Assembly: GCA_041567895.1 (NCBI GenBank)
Contig: JBFGAX010000094.1
Location: forward strand, 1 to 7,739
Direction of reading: 5' to 3'
DNA length: 7,739 bases
Source of the DNA: JABDOU01 sp041567895
Lineage (GTDB): Bacteria > Actinomycetota > Acidimicrobiia > Spongiisociales > SHLN01
The position numbers were made by a program, and so were the translations under genes. Numbering within the stretch: the first letter of the stretch is position 1; the number at the start of each line of letters is the position of its first letter. The notes under the pieces were generated by a model. That model had not been told where the DNA came from. It did no database searches and worked only from the letters and a program-made list of their open reading frames with translations. Positions 1 through 5,605 of this stretch are shown piece after piece.

Positions 1-386
1 ACCGATCACTACTGACTTCGACCGCCCGCGATACCTGGAAGGTGCGGCACATTGCGGCCAATCCGAACGTGTCGATGACGATCACGTTCCCCAAGAGGGT
101 TCCTTTTCTGCCGTTCATCAAAGTGCCGGCCGCCACGATCACGTTCTCGGGTACCGCTGAGATCCTGGACGTTGCTGACGCTCCGGTCGAGGCAACTCGG
201 AAACTGCTCCGGGGCCTCGACTTCGAGGGAGAACCCCTGGACGACCACGCGATCATCCGGGTTATCCCCCGAGGCGATTTCGTGACCTACGGCATCGGCA
301 TGCCAGTGACGCAAATGCGTTCACCCGAAAGGGCGCGCGACCGGGTCCCAACCGGCACAAAGATGAAAGAGCGCACGACTACCTGA
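1..386 (+). CDS. PPOX-like (split beta-barrel flavoprotein) C-terminal part, copy 1; 5' end outside window
   Basis: The frame is open from the left edge (from base 3) to the TGA at 384-386. A GTG at 42 gives 114 residues, but the residues before it (…TARDTWKVRHIAANP) continue the fold, so this is probably the end of a longer gene. The pattern K-V-R-H-I-A-x-NP-x-VS followed by an x-x-F-x-G-x-A strand and a late YGIG-x-x-V-x-x-MR segment resembles actinobacterial pyridoxamine 5'-phosphate oxidase-like or F420/FMN-binding split-barrel proteins. In that family the KVR-x-I region usually contributes to cofactor phosphate binding. The full-length family is usually longer, and the missing N-terminal barrel strands would lie to the left. 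The substrate cannot be inferred. It is about 90% identical in protein to the truncated copy at 1590-1934. Family call is from motif memory, moderate confidence. Confidence 0.6.
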   Translation, partial: RSLLTSTARDTWKVRHIAANPNVSMTITFPKRVPFLPFIKVPAATITFSGTAEILDVADAPVEATRKLLRGLDFEGEPLDDHAIIRVIPRGDFVTYGIGMPVTQMRSPERARDRVPTGTKMKERTTT

Positions 387-387
387 G
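20..387 (+). repeat. Direct repeat R1, copy 1 (partner at 1568-1935)
   Basis: About 368 bp are shared with 1568-1935 in the same orientation with no indels. There are about 20 mismatches across the 345 coding bases, roughly 94% identity. Similarity starts abruptly at GACCGCCCGCGATACCTGG and stops just after the shared stop codon. The offset between copies is 1548 bp. Confidence 0.9.
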
Positions 388-678
388 CCAGCGCCGCGCA
401 TCGGGGCCGGATGTCGGGCGGTCAAGATGGGTGCGTCGGGAAATCGGGGCGGTGAGATTTCGGCTGCAGTTCGAGACTCAATCGCCAGAAACGTCGGTTC
501 TGATTCCCGGTAGAGATCTGCTCCGCTGTCGGTCGATGTCCGGGAGGATCCTGAGGTGCTCACAAATGCGGGACGGCCTGTGGTGGCCGCCCCGCATGGC
601 ACGATCGTTCAACAACCGGTCGGGTGTCACGTGGGTCCGGGCTACACCCGATCGGCTTCGTCGGCTGAATCGTTTGGT
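387..678. other. Intergenic stretch with no supported gene
   Basis: This roughly 290-base stretch separates the PPOX-like stop from the end of the minus-strand secreted gene. The possible reading frames here have biased, low-complexity-like translations and no recognisable motif or ribosome binding site. The one clear structure is the long inverted repeat at 566-597. Confidence 0.5.
566..597. terminator. Strong hairpin, possible terminator of the minus-strand secreted gene
   Basis: Arms 566-578 (ATGCGGGACGGCC) and 585-597 (GGCCGCCCCGCAT) pair over 13 positions with one A-C mismatch, closing a 6-base loop (TGTGGT). The hairpin lies about 80 bases past the stop of the minus-strand gene ending at 679. 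On that strand it is followed by only a short T-rich stretch (TTTGTG), so it is not a textbook intrinsic terminator. Terminator function is inference. Confidence 0.4.
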
Positions 679-1416
679 CTAGCGAAATTGGCTGTGATAC
701 AGAAAACAGGGCACTCGTTCTAGTCGTAGCGCCAGTGCCGAATTCAGGCACCCCGTGTTGAAGTGGAATCGGCTCTTGAACCTGACGGTGTTGCCGTCCA
801 CATCTGTCAGCGCGGCGTGGATCATGTGTCCCCAGGCGTTGGCTCGCGTATGGCCTTCGAAGCCGAGCAAGTCGTTGTCATTTGCATTCACAGAGCCCGT
901 GCCCGAGGCATAGAGTCTCTCGCTGGCCGTGTCGGTACACGGCCCAATGACAAACGTTTCCTCGTCGAGCTCCCACACCTCAACATGCAGCTTCTTGCCT
1001 TGGATCGCCGATACCACCGCTCCGTTTCTCGTCTGCTTCAACACCGTTTGCAAAGGAACGAGACCCTCGGCTTCCTCGGGAAATTCGGGTTCGGGACCTG
1101 GTTCAGGCGGGATCTCACCAAACTCATCGATCCATTCGTCATCTGTGCCGCCCTCCTCGATAAACGTGAGGTATTCGGACCAGGGAATCACCTCATTCAC
1201 AAGCCAGTCGATATAGGCTTCCTCGGCTGCGACCTGGTCGTCCGTGCAGACATCTTCCCGCGTGGTGTTCATGAAGATCACTTTTCTGTTCTCAGTATCC
1301 GGGAAGTTGATTATGAGCGGAAGCTGAGCTGTTTCTGCGGGATCGGCGACCGCCGGAACAACCGTGGCCAACATGGCAAGTGATGCAAAAACCGAGATCA
1401 TCAATCGACGCATCAT
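679..1416 (-). CDS. Secreted protein of unknown function, four cysteines
   Basis: The chosen start is the first of two adjacent ATGs (1416); AAAGGA lies four bases upstream on the minus strand, and the second ATG at 1413 is equally possible. The product is about 245 residues. Residues 1-24 form a Sec-type signal peptide: Met-Arg-Arg, a hydrophobic stretch, then a VPAVA cleavage motif before Asp-Pro. The mature part has an acidic, proline-rich linker (PPEPGPEPEFPEE) near the middle. A C-terminal domain follows, with a GTG-x-x-x-x-NDNDL segment and the late motif FKSRFHFNTGC. Four cysteines (in VCTD, GPCTD, TGCLN and VPCFL) could form two disulfides outside the cell. The middle segment GEIPPEPGPEPEF and the terminal FHFN pattern recall other actinobacterial exported proteins, but no named family was recognised. 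It lies alone between the two PPOX-like copies, on the opposite strand. Confidence 0.8.
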   Translation of the reverse strand: MMRRLMISVFASLAMLATVVPAVADPAETAQLPLIINFPDTENRKVIFMNTTREDVCTDDQVAAEEAYIDWLVNEVIPWSEYLTFIEEGGTDDEWIDEFGEIPPEPGPEPEFPEEAEGLVPLQTVLKQTRNGAVVSAIQGKKLHVEVWELDEETFVIGPCTDTASERLYASGTGSVNANDNDLLGFEGHTRANAWGHMIHAALTDVDGNTVRFKSRFHFNTGCLNSALALRLERVPCFLYHSQFR

Positions 1417-1567
1417 GGGTTCCTTTCTAAAGACTGTTCTTTTGGACCCACTTTCGAAGCTACGTTCTCGACTGGCGGATGAGTCACCTCCGTGACAGAA
1501 AACGAAATATGACAGATCCCGGCCCGGGGGCTGCACGTTGGCGACGGCAGCCGACAGCAATATGACG

Positions 1568-1935
1568 GACCGCCCGCGATACCTGGAAAGTGCGGCACAT
1601 TGCTGCCAAGCAGAACGTGTCGATGACGATCACGTTCCCCAAGAGGGTTCCTTTTCTGCCGTTCATCAGAATCCCGGCCGCCACAATCACGTTCTCGGGT
1701 ACCGCTGAGATCCTGGACGTTGCTGACGCTCCGGTCGAGGCAACCCGGAAATTGCTCCGGGGCCTGGACTTCGAGGGAGAACCCATGGAAGACCACGCGA
1801 TCATCCGGGTTATCCCCCAAGGCGATTTCGTGACCTACGGCATCGGCATGCCAGTGACGCAACTGCGTTCGCCCGAAAAGGCGCGCGACCGGGTCCCAAC
1901 CGGCACCAAGATGAAAGAGCCGACGACTGCCTGAG
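1568..1935 (+). repeat. Direct repeat R1, copy 2 (partner at 20-387)
   Basis: Same orientation and length as 20-387, with the breakpoint at GACCGCCCGCGATACCTGG. The upstream flank (TATGACG) bears no resemblance to the coding sequence before copy 1. This marks copy 2 as a partial duplication that started inside the gene. Confidence 0.9.
1590..1934 (+). pseudogene. 5'-truncated PPOX-like copy 2
   Basis: A GTG at 1590 opens a 114-residue frame matching copy 1 at 103 of 114 positions by hand comparison. Unlike copy 1, the frame is closed upstream by TGA at 1563-1565, only eight codons before the GTG, so the N-terminal half of the flavin-binding barrel cannot be encoded here. No good ribosome binding site precedes the GTG (ACCTGGAAAGTG). 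Codon differences between copies are about 7 synonymous and 11 non-synonymous, which suggests weak or absent constraint. It could still be expressed as a short protein if 1590 is a real start, but a truncated gene remnant is more likely. Confidence 0.65.
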
Positions 1936-1960
1936 GCGATACTCGACTGAAGAAGTGCAA

Positions 1961-1983
1961 GGCCACCGGAGGACCGGTGGGCC
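1961..1983. terminator. GC-rich hairpin between convergent genes
   Basis: GGCCACCGG (1961-1969) and CCGGTGGGCC (1974-1983) pair over nine bases with one bulged G and a four-base AGGA loop. It lies between the stop of the PPOX-like copy (1934) and the stop of the minus-strand methyltransferase (2007), where a shared terminator would be expected. Neither side has a strong T-tract; the minus side has only TTGCACTTCTT. Confidence 0.4.
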
Positions 1984-2006
1984 ATCCGGCGAGTTGCTTG
2001 CCCGAG

Positions 2007-2801
2007 CTAGAGCGGTTTGCGGGCCTGGAATCGCGCAGGGCGCAGCTCGCCGCCGGCAGTGACCTGTTTGAGCATCCGCCAATTCTCGATGAAGTGGTCC
2101 CGGGCGGTGGCGCCGAGGCGGCTGGTCAGCTCGTCGCGGAGCTCGCCCCGAAGCCTGTCGTACTCGTCCGCGGCCAGAGATGTATACCACTCGGCAGCGT
2201 CGAAAGTGGTCACGTCGGTGAAGCCGGCGGCTTGCAACATCTGCTCGTATTCCTCCAGCGTCGCCTGGTGGTAGGGGATCCCCTCCAGCTCGATGAAATA
2301 GAGCATGTCCGCGCTGTATGGGTCGGGCCCTTTCAACCAGTCACCTGCCGTCAGATAACCCCCCGGGCGTAGCACGCGATGGGCCTCCGCCAGCAGCGCA
2401 GCCTTGTCGACCACGTGCAGCCACGCGTCCTTGGTGAAGACAACATCGAACTCGGCGTCGCCAAAGGGCAACGGCTGCTCAGGTTCGATGGTGACGAAGC
2501 TGAGGCGATCCTCAAGCCCCCTCGCGACCGCATCGGCCGAAGCGGCGCCAATCAGCTCCGAAGCCACATCGACGCCGGTAACGGTGGCAGCTCCAAGAGA
2601 AAGCAGCGTCGCCGATGGCCCGCCCAGCCCGCATCCGATGTCGAGGACGTTGGCGTCGCGAAGGTCGACACCGGCGACGATCGCGGCCACCGCCTCCGGG
2701 CCGCCAGGCGAGAGATACCCCGGCCCCCACAACATCTGTAGCAAAGCCACCATGGCCTCGTCATAGTCGTGAGGTGCGTCGCCCACGCCAACCTCGTCCA
2801 T
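2007..2801 (-). CDS. SAM-dependent methyltransferase, phosphoethanolamine/sarcosine-methyltransferase-like
   Basis: The start ATG at 2801 gives about 264 residues (MDEVGVGDAPHDYDE…). It transfers a methyl group from S-adenosylmethionine, presumably in the cytoplasm. The class I Rossmann fold is clear. Motif I VLDIGCGLGG is near residues 52-61. The acidic residue binding the ribose is in GVDVA near 78. A post-II motif FDVVFTKDAWLHV comes next, and then motif III-like RVLRPGGYL followed by DWL. The N-terminal YLSPGGPEAV segment and the C-terminal W-R-M-L-K-x-V-x-x-GELRPAR-x-x-A-x-KPL are typical of phosphoethanolamine or glycine/sarcosine N-methyltransferase-like proteins. The true acceptor is unknown. 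Upstream on the minus strand there is no Shine-Dalgarno; a TATTCT lies seven bases before the ATG, which would suit a leaderless transcript. It is 83 bases downstream of the DUF167-like gene and may be co-transcribed with it. Confidence 0.9.
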   Translation of the reverse strand: MDEVGVGDAPHDYDEAMVALLQMLWGPGYLSPGGPEAVAAIVAGVDLRDANVLDIGCGLGGPSATLLSLGAATVTGVDVASELIGAASADAVARGLEDRLSFVTIEPEQPLPFGDAEFDVVFTKDAWLHVVDKAALLAEAHRVLRPGGYLTAGDWLKGPDPYSADMLYFIELEGIPYHQATLEEYEQMLQAAGFTDVTTFDAAEWYTSLAADEYDRLRGELRDELTSRLGATARDHFIENWRMLKQVTAGGELRPARFQARKPL

Positions 2802-2808
2802 ATTCGGG

Positions 2809-2814
2809 AGAATA
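2809..2814 (-). promoter_or_regulatory. Possible -10 element for a leaderless methyltransferase mRNA
   Basis: On the minus strand TATTCT is followed by CCCGAAT and then the ATG at 2801. That places an expected transcription start at or next to the start codon, and no Shine-Dalgarno is present. No convincing -35 element is visible, so this is a weak call. Confidence 0.25.
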
Positions 2815-2884
2815 CTCAGCAGGAAGGCGGGGTTCGTTTTGCCTGTTTGCCAGGGCCCGCCGCCTGACCCGCTTGGCCGATTGG

Positions 2885-3133
2885 TTATTTCGTTTTTCGC
2901 CAGTTGTCGATTCGGTCCTGCGCATCCAACGGAGGATCGGTCCATTCGATCAACTTGATGCGCTCGCTCGCTCCCGATACGACCTCCAACTGGCTGCTGT
3001 TGGTCTCCAATACGGTCGCCAGCGCCTCGAGAACCGCGGTGTTGCGAGATGATTCCTCTATCCACGAACCACCTGCAGAGTTTCCTCGCAGCCCTGCCTT
3101 GGTTCGGACCTCAAACCGGATCGGATCGCTCAT
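2885..3133 (-). CDS. Small DUF167/YggU-like protein
   Basis: ATG at 3133 gives 82 residues. The C-terminal half (A-V-L-E-A-L-A-T-V-L then a QLEVVSGASERIKLIEW segment) matches the helix-strand end of the DUF167/YggU family, whose usual form is LAK-x-L-x-V-x-x-x-x-V-x-I-V-S-G-x-x-S-R-x-K. The N-terminal strand IRFEVRTKAGLRGN fits the usual V-x-V-x-P-x-A-x-x-N/S start. The family hallmark PPVDGAAN is absent; only SSRNTA is found there, so this is a divergent member. A short tail (DPPLDAQDRIDNWRKTK) follows the domain. Family biochemistry is unknown. GGA lies a few bases before the ATG. The gene sits directly upstream of the methyltransferase on the same strand. Confidence 0.65.
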   Translation of the reverse strand: MSDPIRFEVRTKAGLRGNSAGGSWIEESSRNTAVLEALATVLETNSSQLEVVSGASERIKLIEWTDPPLDAQDRIDNWRKTK

Positions 3134-3303
3134 GCATCCAACGTAGCAAACAAGATCCCGATTCGGATCTTTGCCAGAAAACAAACTTGGATGATGTGCT
3201 CGGCACTGCGCGGCAGGGTATTGGACGCTTCGGCTCCGCCGAGGATCCGGGATGAGAGGCTGGAACGCGCCCGGGAACGAAATATTTGTGCAATGATTGG
3301 ACC

Positions 3304-3702
3304 GTGCATTCAGCAGATATCGAAGCCCTTCAAACGGCGGTGGTCGGCTTAAATGAGCGCGACGTCGACCCCATCGTCGCACTCATGGACGACACCATGA
3401 TGTGGAAGGGGTTTTCACGAGGTTGGTTCTGGTGGCGACATACGCCTACCTGACAGGGTCCGGCCGAGGCCCGTGCGGTTCTCGAAAGCATCCGGGACCT
3501 GTCTGAGGAAGAGGGCCGTACCGGCGCAGCTCGTATCGTTCCTGGCACGGGCGACAGGGCGTTACTCGAGTTTCATTGGAAGAAACCGCGATCATTCAAG
3601 ATCGGCAGAGCGCACCTGGTCGTGACGATGGCGGGAGGGCGCATCGTCGAGATGACGGATCATCGCCGGCCAAAAACGGCTTACCTGGCCGCGGGGCTCT
3701 GA
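3304..3702 (+). CDS. NTF2/SnoaL-like protein with in-frame TGA at codon 50, candidate selenoprotein, copy A
   Basis: GTG at 3304 (the partner copy has ATG at the same place) to TGA at 3700-3702 gives 132 codons, the usual size of an NTF2/SnoaL-like cone-fold protein. The N-terminus (HSADIEALQTAVVGLNERD then a DPIVALMDD segment) is the helical opening seen in this family, followed by a W-x-G-F-S-R strand and WWRHTPT. Codon 50 is TGA (3451-3453), then QGPAEARAVLES, FHWKKPRSF and AGGRIVEMTDHRRP, the typical terminal strands. In many relatives a cysteine appears to stand where the TGA is (W-W-R-x-x-P-x-C-x-G-x-x-E, from memory). No ATG, GTG or TTG occurs in frame between codon 50 and codon 107, so the C-terminal half needs readthrough. 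No clear Shine-Dalgarno precedes the start. Alternatives are a genuine 49-residue peptide plus a dead tail, or a pseudogene; synonymous bias against copy B argues against both. Confidence 0.7.
3451..3453 (+). other. In-frame UGA, candidate selenocysteine codon (copy A)
   Basis: TGA stands at codon 50 between HTPT and QGPAEA. The identical codon occupies the same place in copy B (6526-6528). One base change would convert it to TGC or TGT (Cys). The following base is C, a context generally regarded as weak for termination. The gene's own terminal codon is also TGA, so UGA is not simply reassigned. Confidence 0.5.
3457..3499 (+). promoter_or_regulatory. Candidate SECIS-like stem-loop downstream of the UGA (copy A)
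   Basis: The outer stem pairs GGUCCGG (3457-3463) with CCGGGACC (3492-3499), seven pairs with one bulged G. The inner stem pairs CGAG (3465-3468) with CUCG (3481-3484) around a 12-base loop beginning with G at 3469, the 16th base after the UGA. An optional GCC/GGU helix narrows the loop to CGUGC. A bacterial SECIS has a similar form: a stem-loop just 3' of the UGA with a G at the start of the apical loop. The AAAGCAU internal bulge makes the fold imperfect. It was found by eye; no energy was computed. Confidence 0.4.
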
Positions 3703-3710
3703 CCCTTCAG

Positions 3711-4100
3711 TACCCGACCTCACCGGGAAAGGCAACGTTCGGCCTGGTGTCCAGGTACAAGAAGGGCCGAACAATCCCCGACGGCAACACCCAGTTCCAC
3801 TTCAACACGGCCGGTTTCCGCTTCCAGTCCACCAGCTACGAGTGGCTGGTGGTCGCCGGAGCCCGCGCCCAATACAAAGGAGTGGGAGAAGTCAACGGGC
3901 AAGGTGGCTACGGATTCATGGTTACCGTCATCGACGGTGATGTATTCCAGCAGCCCCAAGCCGACAAGTTCCGCATCAAGATCTGGGAAATCGGAACTGA
4001 AGTGATCATCTACGACAACCAACTAGGCGCCGATGACTCCGCCGACCCGTCCACAGCGCTTGGTGGCGGCTCTGTTCAGATCCACGACAACAAGAACTAG
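3711..4100 (+). pseudogene. 5'-truncated C-terminal domain of an extracellular protein (post-COAP-1-like)
   Basis: The frame to TAG at 4098-4100 encodes about 129 residues with the motifs GKATFGLVSRYKKG, GNTQFHFNTAGFRFQSTSY, EWLVVAGARAQYKGVG, NGQGGYGFMVTVIDGD, DKFRIKIW and TALGGGSVQIH. This beta-rich domain is common at the C-terminus of large secreted bacterial proteins and I recall it as a post-COAP-1-type domain. Normally a signal peptide and other domains precede it. Here the coding sense starts exactly where the NTF2 repeat ends, with no start codon or ribosome binding site of its own. The frame is open back to an ATG at 3576, but that is a shadow frame inside the NTF2 gene. It therefore looks like the surviving end of a longer gene cut off by the repeat. 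Confidence 0.65.
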
Positions 4101-4151
4101 GAAGCATTCGACGCGGGTCAAGGCTCGGCTCGACCGGGCGATGAAGAGACC

Positions 4152-4586
4152 ATGACAATCTTGGGATGGTGGCGAACCGCGCTCGTGGGACTAATCGTGG
4201 CCTTGTGCATGACGGGATGCGGCCAAGGGTTGAAAGAACACGTACTGGCATTGCCGATGCCAGACGACTTCCACCTTGCCTACTCATCTGAAACCGGATC
4301 GTCCCCGTTGTTCAGTCAACGAGCCTCCGCTGGTGCCACTTACTACTCCGCACTGGAATGGGAACAAGCATGTGAACAATTCGAGGCCCACATTGCGGGA
4401 CTCGAAGGCGAAACACGCGGTGGGCGAGGTAGTCATGACTGCCTCTACTTGAGTGTGAGTGTTCCCGGTTACTCACCGCCGGTCAGCGTCTCAATCGGGC
4501 GGTACTTGTTCGAAGAGCCCCGTCAAGTGGATCTGGAACGCGTACCAATCAACGAAATCAACACCACCATCTTGGTCAACGGTTGA
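4152..4586 (+). CDS. Putative lipoprotein of unknown function
   Basis: ATG at 4152 gives 144 residues. The N-terminus (MTILGWWRTALVGLIVALCMTGC) has a positive charge, a hydrophobic core and a lipobox-like MTGC, so Cys23 is the likely lipidated residue and the mature protein would be anchored to the outer face of the membrane. The mature part holds two more cysteines (QACEQ, HDCLYL) that could pair. It ends with a beta-rich segment (LYLSVSVPGYSPPVSVSIGRYLFE). A purine-rich GAAGAGA lies a few bases before the ATG. The gene follows the truncated secreted domain by 51 bases. No family was recognised. The methionine at lipobox position -3 is less usual than leucine. Confidence 0.75.
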   Translation: MTILGWWRTALVGLIVALCMTGCGQGLKEHVLALPMPDDFHLAYSSETGSSPLFSQRASAGATYYSALEWEQACEQFEAHIAGLEGETRGGRGSHDCLYLSVSVPGYSPPVSVSIGRYLFEEPRQVDLERVPINEINTTILVNG

Positions 4587-4755
4587 GGTTCGGGTTCCTC
4601 TAGCTGTCTCTCCAAGGTGTCCTGCGACTATTTGCCGCTCATTGCTCGCTCGGCCGCTTTCGAGCGAATCGACCGCAGAGCGCAGCTCATACGAACATTA
4701 AGCAGACGGTTATCGATGACCCAACGATTCTGAGGAAGGCTTACTGGGACTGCTG

Positions 4756-4939
4756 ATGGAGAGTCAAGACCAATACTGGCGACTTCTTTGGTCGGAGGAC
4801 GCGCCACCTGGAGCGACAGGTCGGACCCGGGCAGCTGACCCCGGAGGAAAAGGCCTCCCGAATCCGGCTGACTCGTGAGGGAGGGTGGCTCAGTCATTGG
4901 CCTCTCCCTACTGAATACACAGTAAGGGGCCCGGGTGAG
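4756..4939 (+). pseudogene. Displaced N-terminal segment of the Imm11/DUF1629-like gene
   Basis: ATG at 4756 reads MESQDQYWRLLWSEDAPPG before stopping at 4876-4878. The YW-x-LLWSED opening resembles the YY-x-L-W/x-D start typical of DUF1629 proteins. The +1 frame is open from 4757 and reads into the ATG at 4940 without a stop. In it, GQLTPEEKASRIRLTREGG and a WPLPTEYTVRGPGEMAD segment supply the linker expected ahead of the conserved domain. A single-base shift between about 4800 and 4875 would join both parts. It may be a true frameshift mutation or a sequencing error. Confidence 0.45.
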
Positions 4940-5353
4940 ATGGCAGATATCGTCGATGTCTCACCGTTGGTCGTGTCGGATCGTGTCAAACGTGTGCTCG
5001 AGCAATGCCTGGGTGAACTCGACAACCTACAGTTCTTTGAAGCGTCCTTCAACGACACAGATGATGAGTCCCATTCGGCTTGGATCTTGCACTTCCCAGA
5101 ACCGTTCGATCCTTTGGACACCGAGCTAACCCACTACACCGGAGAACTGGGCGGGATCAGGGTGGCCGGCCGCATGGTGCTCGATCGAAACAAGATCCAC
5201 GGGCGGCATGTCTTCACCGAGCAACACTTCCGGCCATCAATCATCATTTCCGATTCGTGCCGTCGAGCGATTCAGGACCTCGGACCCCTTAGATTCGTTG
5301 AAATCGAAACAATCCCGTCGAACGAAGAGTCAGAACCACCGCCCGACGCATGA
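4940..5353 (+). CDS. Imm11/DUF1629-like immunity protein (conserved C-terminal part)
   Basis: The frame gives 137 residues from the ATG at 4940. Motifs in order are PLVVSDRVKRVLEQC (near residues 9-23), ILHFPEPFDPLD, RMVLDRNKIHGRHVF, SIIISDSCRRAIQDLG and a final LRFVEIE strand. These match the DUF1629/Imm11 family (MXAN_0049-type immunity proteins), which neutralise polymorphic toxins in the cytoplasm of the producing cell. Full members are usually about 180-200 residues, and the ATG at 4940 has no spaced ribosome binding site (GGTGAG abuts it). The coding sequence therefore probably began upstream, see 4756-4939. No toxin gene is adjacent, so it is an orphan in this window. Family call by motif; toxin partner unknown. 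Confidence 0.7.
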   Translation: MADIVDVSPLVVSDRVKRVLEQCLGELDNLQFFEASFNDTDDESHSAWILHFPEPFDPLDTELTHYTGELGGIRVAGRMVLDRNKIHGRHVFTEQHFRPSIIISDSCRRAIQDLGPLRFVEIETIPSNEESEPPPDA

Positions 5354-5550
5354 CGGATGGTCCGTCCGATTACCGTAGACGATGAGATTCCGACAGAGCC
5401 GAGCTACAGCCACTCGAGAATCTGATGATGGGTTGGGTTCACTAGGCCGACGGTCGTCGCCCTTTGGGATGCAGTGCGGCGAAACCAGGATGGCCGTTCC
5501 ATCATCGATCTGACAGAACCAAGGATCCACGTCGCAGAGTTTGCGTTCGA

Positions 5551-5587
5551 GAGTTCCGAGCACCGCCACAGGCGTTGCTCGGAACTC
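5551..5587. terminator. Long perfect-arm hairpin downstream of the minus-strand secreted gene
   Basis: GAGTTCCGAGC (5551-5561) and GCTCGGAACTC (5577-5587) are perfect complements. Inside them an A-T pair and a CGCC/GGCG helix (5564-5567 with 5571-5574) extend the stem to 16 pairs with one mismatch and an ACA loop. It begins about 20 bases past the minus-strand stop at 5606. No T-tract follows on either strand (minus: TCGAACGCAAACTC), so it would be a U-less terminator or an mRNA 3'-end stabiliser. Function inferred from position. Confidence 0.55.
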
Positions 5588-5605
5588 ATACCGGTAGATC
5601 AATGA

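Larger units (their letters stand above)
3289..3708 (+). repeat. Direct repeat R2, copy A (partner at 6364-6783)
   Basis: 420 bp are shared with 6364-6783 in the same orientation and without a single indel (constant offset 3075). The unit begins at TGCAATNATTGGA, 15 bases before the start codon, and ends at GACCCTTC just after the stop. It therefore carries one complete NTF2-like gene and almost nothing else. Mismatches are about 16% before the internal TGA and about 6.5% after it (hand count). Confidence 0.9.

Noticed and set aside
3330..3548. Antisense open frame inside NTF2-like copy A, with a similar one in copy B (6369-6623)
   Set aside because: It is present in both copies only because the sense gene is duplicated. 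Differences between copies fall at sense third positions, and no start signal or family motif is seen.
3576..3710. ATG-initiated extension upstream of the secreted-domain fragment
   Set aside because: It runs through the NTF2-like gene in another frame, and its translation is charged and motif-free until the repeat ends.
5330..5602. Minus-strand frame with TTG start directly after the secreted gene
   Set aside because: It overlaps the strong hairpin 5551-5587 and the end of the Imm11-like gene, and it lacks a ribosome binding site. The translation matches no family I recognise, so a chance frame is more likely, though a small gene cannot be excluded.
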